Part shown: positions 6,092 through 8,539 of the stretch, in pieces | How positions within the stretch are numbered: the first letter of the stretch is position 1 | Layout: the number at the start of each line of letters is the position of its first letter | Assembly: GCA_016872875.1 (NCBI GenBank) | Contig: VGYW01000352.1 | Coordinates: forward strand, 1-8,539 | Direction of reading: 5' to 3' | Origin: Planctomycetota bacterium | GTDB taxonomy: Bacteria > Planctomycetota > PUPC01 > DSUN01 | DNA length: 8,539 bases | The notes under the pieces: model-generated | Told to the model about the DNA's origin: nothing | Database searches by the model: none | What the model saw: the letters and a program-made list of their open reading frames with translations, nothing else | Translations under genes and position numbers: made by a program

Positions 6092-7588
6092 ATGCCCAAA
6101 GCGGACGGCGATCGGGGGAAGGACGAGGGCAGGCACGAGCCGTCCTTGCCCCGCGGGCTGCGGACGCGGCTGGAGGTGGCCGTGCCGCTGGCCGCAGGGT
6201 TCGTGGTGCTGCTGAGCAGCTTCGTGGTCCTCTGGATCGCCTACCCAGTGCTGTTCCAGTACTCACGGCTTGCGACGGTGCAGGAGGTCGAGCGGCGCGT
6301 CGCCTGGGTGTTTACGGTCGGAGGGGCGTTCACGCTCGTGGCCCTCGTGGCGGCCATCGTCGTGGCCGAGTGGATCGCCCGCCCGCTGCGGACCCTCATG
6401 TCGCAGGTCGAGCTGGCCCGTCGCATGACGGGTGAGCAGTTGCCGGCGCGCGAGACGCGGCCCGACGCCGATCTGGTCCATCGGGCGCTGAAGGACGCGG
6501 TGGACTCCCTGGCCAGGCTGGTGCGCGACGGCTACACTCTGCGCAGCCTTGAGGGCGGCGTGGTGACGCTTGACCAGGGCGGGGTGGTGACGAGCCTGAG
6601 CCCCGTGGCCGAGCGGGCGCTCGGCTGCCAGGCGGCCCAGGCCATAGGCCGCCGCCTCCCTGACCTGTTGCCCGCCGACCCCACCAATGCGGCGTTCCTC
6701 GAGTCCGTCAGCCAGGCCTTGGCCGGCGGCAGCGGCGCATCGTCCGCCGAGACGACCGTGCGGACGCTGGACGGCCGCTCGGCCCGCCTGGGCTACACGA
6801 TCACGCCGCTGCGCAACGAGGCCCGCGCCCGGCTCGGCATCGTCCTGACGTTCAAGGACCTGGCCGGGCACAAGGTGGCCGAGCAGCTCATGCACCAGGC
6901 GGAGAACCTGGCCCTCCTGGGCACAATGGCTTTCCGGCTCGCCCACGAGATTCGCAACCCCCTTACCGCCATCTCTGCACTCGTCGAGCTGATCCGCGAC
7001 GACTCGCCACCCGACAGCCCTGCGCGCGAGCACTGCCAGACCGTGCTCGAGTCCATCGAACGCCTCAAACGCCTCTCGCGCGAACTCCTCACGCTGGGCC
7101 ACCCCGAGCCGCGGCAGGTGGAGCCTGTGGACATCAACGATCTGGTGCGCAACACGGTGGCGCTGTGCCGCCACGACCCCGACACGAAGGGGATCGAGGT
7201 CAGCGAGGACTACGCGGCGGACCTGCCGCTGGTGCCCGGCGACCGCGAGCGGCTGGCCGAGGTGGTGCTCAACATTCTGCGCAATGCCTCCCGTGCGGTT
7301 CGGAAGGGGGGCGGCGAGATCGCGGTGGCCACGCGCTGCGCCGGCTCGGCCGTGACCGTCGCCGTGCGGAACACGGGGCCGCTGATTCCCGCGGAGGCCC
7401 AGGCCAAGCTCTTCACCCCCTTCTTCAGCACGGAGAGCCAGGGGACCGGCCTGGGCCTGGCCATGTCGCAGCAGATCGTGCGGGCCCACGGCGGACGCAT
7501 CCAGATGGAGAGTAGCGCCGAGCGCGGGACCATCTTCACCGTCGAGCTCCCCGTCGCCGGCCCCGCGCCCGAGGCCGTCGAACCATAG
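6092..7588 (+). CDS. Membrane sensor histidine kinase (HAMP-PAS-HisKA-HATPase), NtrB-like
   Basis: This 498-residue inner-membrane kinase should autophosphorylate and pass phosphate to the NtrC-type regulator encoded next. Order: cytoplasmic basic N-terminus; membrane segment about 29-53; a loop of only some 17 residues; membrane segment about 71-92; HAMP about 94-145 (A-R-P-L-R at 96-100); PAS about 150-255; HisKA with H285 in F-R-L-A-H-E-I-R-N-P-L; ATPase with N394/N398 in L-N-I-L-R-N-A-S and G-T-G-L-G-L-A at 451-457. The G1 box reads V-R-N-T-G-P-L-I, so the usual aspartate is asparagine (N427). The ATG at 6092 has GGGAGAGG seven or so bases upstream; a GTG at 6053 is too close to the promoter. 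With almost no external domain, the signal is probably sensed in the membrane or by the PAS domain. Confidence 0.95.
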   Translation: MPKADGDRGKDEGRHEPSLPRGLRTRLEVAVPLAAGFVVLLSSFVVLWIAYPVLFQYSRLATVQEVERRVAWVFTVGGAFTLVALVAAIVVAEWIARPLRTLMSQVELARRMTGEQLPARETRPDADLVHRALKDAVDSLARLVRDGYTLRSLEGGVVTLDQGGVVTSLSPVAERALGCQAAQAIGRRLPDLLPADPTNAAFLESVSQALAGGSGASSAETTVRTLDGRSARLGYTITPLRNEARARLGIVLTFKDLAGHKVAEQLMHQAENLALLGTMAFRLAHEIRNPLTAISALVELIRDDSPPDSPAREHCQTVLESIERLKRLSRELLTLGHPEPRQVEPVDINDLVRNTVALCRHDPDTKGIEVSEDYAADLPLVPGDRERLAEVVLNILRNASRAVRKGGGEIAVATRCAGSAVTVAVRNTGPLIPAEAQAKLFTPFFSTESQGTGLGLAMSQQIVRAHGGRIQMESSAERGTIFTVELPVAGPAPEAVEP

Positions 7589-7594
7589 CGGGGT

Positions 7595-7657
7595 GTTCGT
7601 AGTGCGGCCTTCAGGCCGTAGTGGGCCGGGATACGGGCTGAAGCCCGCACTACGAAC
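7595..7657. repeat. Paired REP element, GTAG type, between kinase and regulator genes
   Basis: Two 26-bp arms (7595-7620 and 7632-7657) are inverted copies with two differences. Each arm holds its own hairpin, CGGCC-TTCA-GGCCG on the left and CGGGC-TGAA-GCCCG on the right; the two differences are compensatory, so both hairpins stay perfect. Each hairpin is preceded on its own strand by GTAG (7599-7602 on +; 7650-7653 on -), the classic REP tetranucleotide, here at the outer ends. It fills most of the 88-bp gap between the two genes and could affect read-through from kinase to regulator. Confidence 0.8.
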
Positions 7658-7676
7658 AGCTCTTGGAAAGGCAGGC

Positions 7677-8539
7677 ATGGACGGAAGGATACTTGTGGTG
7701 GACGACGACCCGCACGTGCAGTACACGCTGCGGGCCACGCTGAAGGCGAAGGAGTTCGACGCCGTGGTGGTGTCGAGCGCCGAGGCGGCGCTGGAGCGGC
7801 TGCGGGCCGAGCCCTTCGATATCGTGCTGCTCGACGTGATGCTGGAGGAGGGGGGGATGAGCGGGATGAAGGCGCTGCCGCTCATCCTGCGGGCCGACCC
7901 GGACCTGCCGGTCATCCTGATGACGGCCTACGGCTCGCGCGCGATGGCCTACGAGGCCATCCAGAAGGGGGCCTACGACTTCTTCGACAAGCCGTTCAAG
8001 GTTGAGGAACTCAGCATCGTCGTCCGCCGCGCCCTCGAGCGCCGCCGGCTGGTCCGCGAGGTGTCGGCCCTCACCCAGCGCCTGGGCGGCGAGGCCCGCA
8101 TCGAGAACCTCATCGCCCAAAGCCCGGCCATGAAGCCCGTCCTCGCCAACCTCGCGGTCGTCTCCGCCACCGACGTCCTGGCCCTCCTCCTCGGCGAGAA
8201 CGGCACGGGGAAGACCCTGATCGCCCGCGTCATCCACGACAACAGCCCGCGCCGCGGCGGGCCATTCGTCACCGTCACGTGCGGCGCCCTGCCCGAGACG
8301 CTCCTCGAGAGCGAGCTGTTCGGCTACGAGGCCGGCGCCTTCACCGGCGCTCTGAAACGCAAGCAGGGCAAGTTCGAGGTCGCCGACACGGGGACGATCT
8401 TCCTCGACGAGATCGGCGACCTGTCGCTCTCCACCCAATCCAAGCTCCTCCGCGTCATCGAGCACCACGAGTGCGAGCACCTGGGCGGCACCGAGACCAT
8501 TCGCCTCGACGTCCGCATCATCGTGGCCACGAACCGCGA
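7677..8539 (+). CDS. NtrC-family sigma-54 response regulator, 3' end outside window
   Basis: The first 287 residues of a two-component regulator that, when phosphorylated, should hydrolyse ATP to open sigma-54 promoters. Receiver domain (about 3-120): acidic pocket V-V-D-D-D at 7-11, phospho-acceptor D53 in L-L-D-V-M, T83, and K105 in F-D-K-P-F. AAA+ domain from about 142: Walker A G-E-N-G-T-G-K-T at 173-180, G-A-F-T-G-A at 220-225 (the sigma-54 contact loop, intact), and Walker B I-F-L-D-E at 241-245. The frame is open to the right edge, so the rest of the AAA+ domain and the helix-turn-helix are not seen. The ATG at 7677 follows GGAAAGG by about five bases. It lies 88 bp after the kinase gene on the same strand and is its evident partner. 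Codon choice shifts from G-ending to C-ending after about residue 110. Confidence 0.96.
   Translation, partial: MDGRILVVDDDPHVQYTLRATLKAKEFDAVVVSSAEAALERLRAEPFDIVLLDVMLEEGGMSGMKALPLILRADPDLPVILMTAYGSRAMAYEAIQKGAYDFFDKPFKVEELSIVVRRALERRRLVREVSALTQRLGGEARIENLIAQSPAMKPVLANLAVVSATDVLALLLGENGTGKTLIARVIHDNSPRRGGPFVTVTCGALPETLLESELFGYEAGAFTGALKRKQGKFEVADTGTIFLDEIGDLSLSTQSKLLRVIEHHECEHLGGTETIRLDVRIIVATNR

Noticed and set aside
5533..6435. 300-codon open frame on the plus strand
   Set aside because: It overlaps the zinc-ribbon gene, the hairpin, the REP element and the start of the kinase in another frame; no coherent protein.
6263..7915. 550-codon open frame on the minus strand
   Set aside because: It is antisense to the histidine kinase and the start of the regulator, both of which have clear domains; it has no recognisable family features.
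7650..8480. 276-codon open frame on the minus strand
   Set aside because: It is antisense to the NtrC-type receiver and AAA+ domains; a shadow of high-GC coding DNA.

Overview
This is a high-GC bacterial chromosome window whose genes are mostly on the + strand. The GroEL style, the abundance of short intergenic repeats, the remnant toxin-antitoxin genes and the PAS-kinase/NtrC pair suggest an environmental lineage, possibly Planctomycetota or a related candidate phylum. That placement is an impression from composition and protein style, not a phylogenetic result.

Layout. (1) 1-1502: the 3' part of an IS1380-family insertion sequence. Its DDE transposase is cut by the left window edge, and a probable right terminal sequence lies near 1487-1502. 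(2) 1503-3497: a repeat-rich accessory stretch. It holds one intact-looking type II toxin-antitoxin operon on the minus strand (antitoxin 2016-2246, RelE/ParE-type toxin 1750-2013) with its own promoter and a possible palindromic operator. Two copies of a decayed module flank it; each copy carries a purine-rich block and the 3' tail of a HicB-like antitoxin gene. The same stretch holds a 9-bp tandem repeat, a 155-bp element with 27-bp inverted ends, and three 62-bp repeats. (3) 3498-5668: the chaperonin operon groES-groEL, followed 21 bp later by a 54-residue FmdB-type zinc-ribbon gene and a strong hairpin. (4) 5669-6091: non-coding DNA with a GGAG-type paired REP element and a good sigma-70 promoter. 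(5) 6092-8539: a membrane sensor histidine kinase and the 5' part of its NtrC-type sigma-54 activator, separated by a GTAG-type paired REP element.

How the genes work together. GroES and GroEL form the folding chamber, and the zinc-ribbon protein is probably co-transcribed with them. The kinase should phosphorylate Asp53 of the adjacent regulator, whose AAA+ domain carries GAFTGA and so should activate sigma-54 promoters; the target genes are not in the window. The toxin-antitoxin pair is a self-contained unit that appears to have been spliced into older HicB-type debris next to a transposon.

The most unusual content is non-coding: two structurally similar but different paired-REP elements, one with compensatory arm changes, and the duplicated HicB-tail modules around the toxin-antitoxin operon. 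No new multi-gene system is evident.
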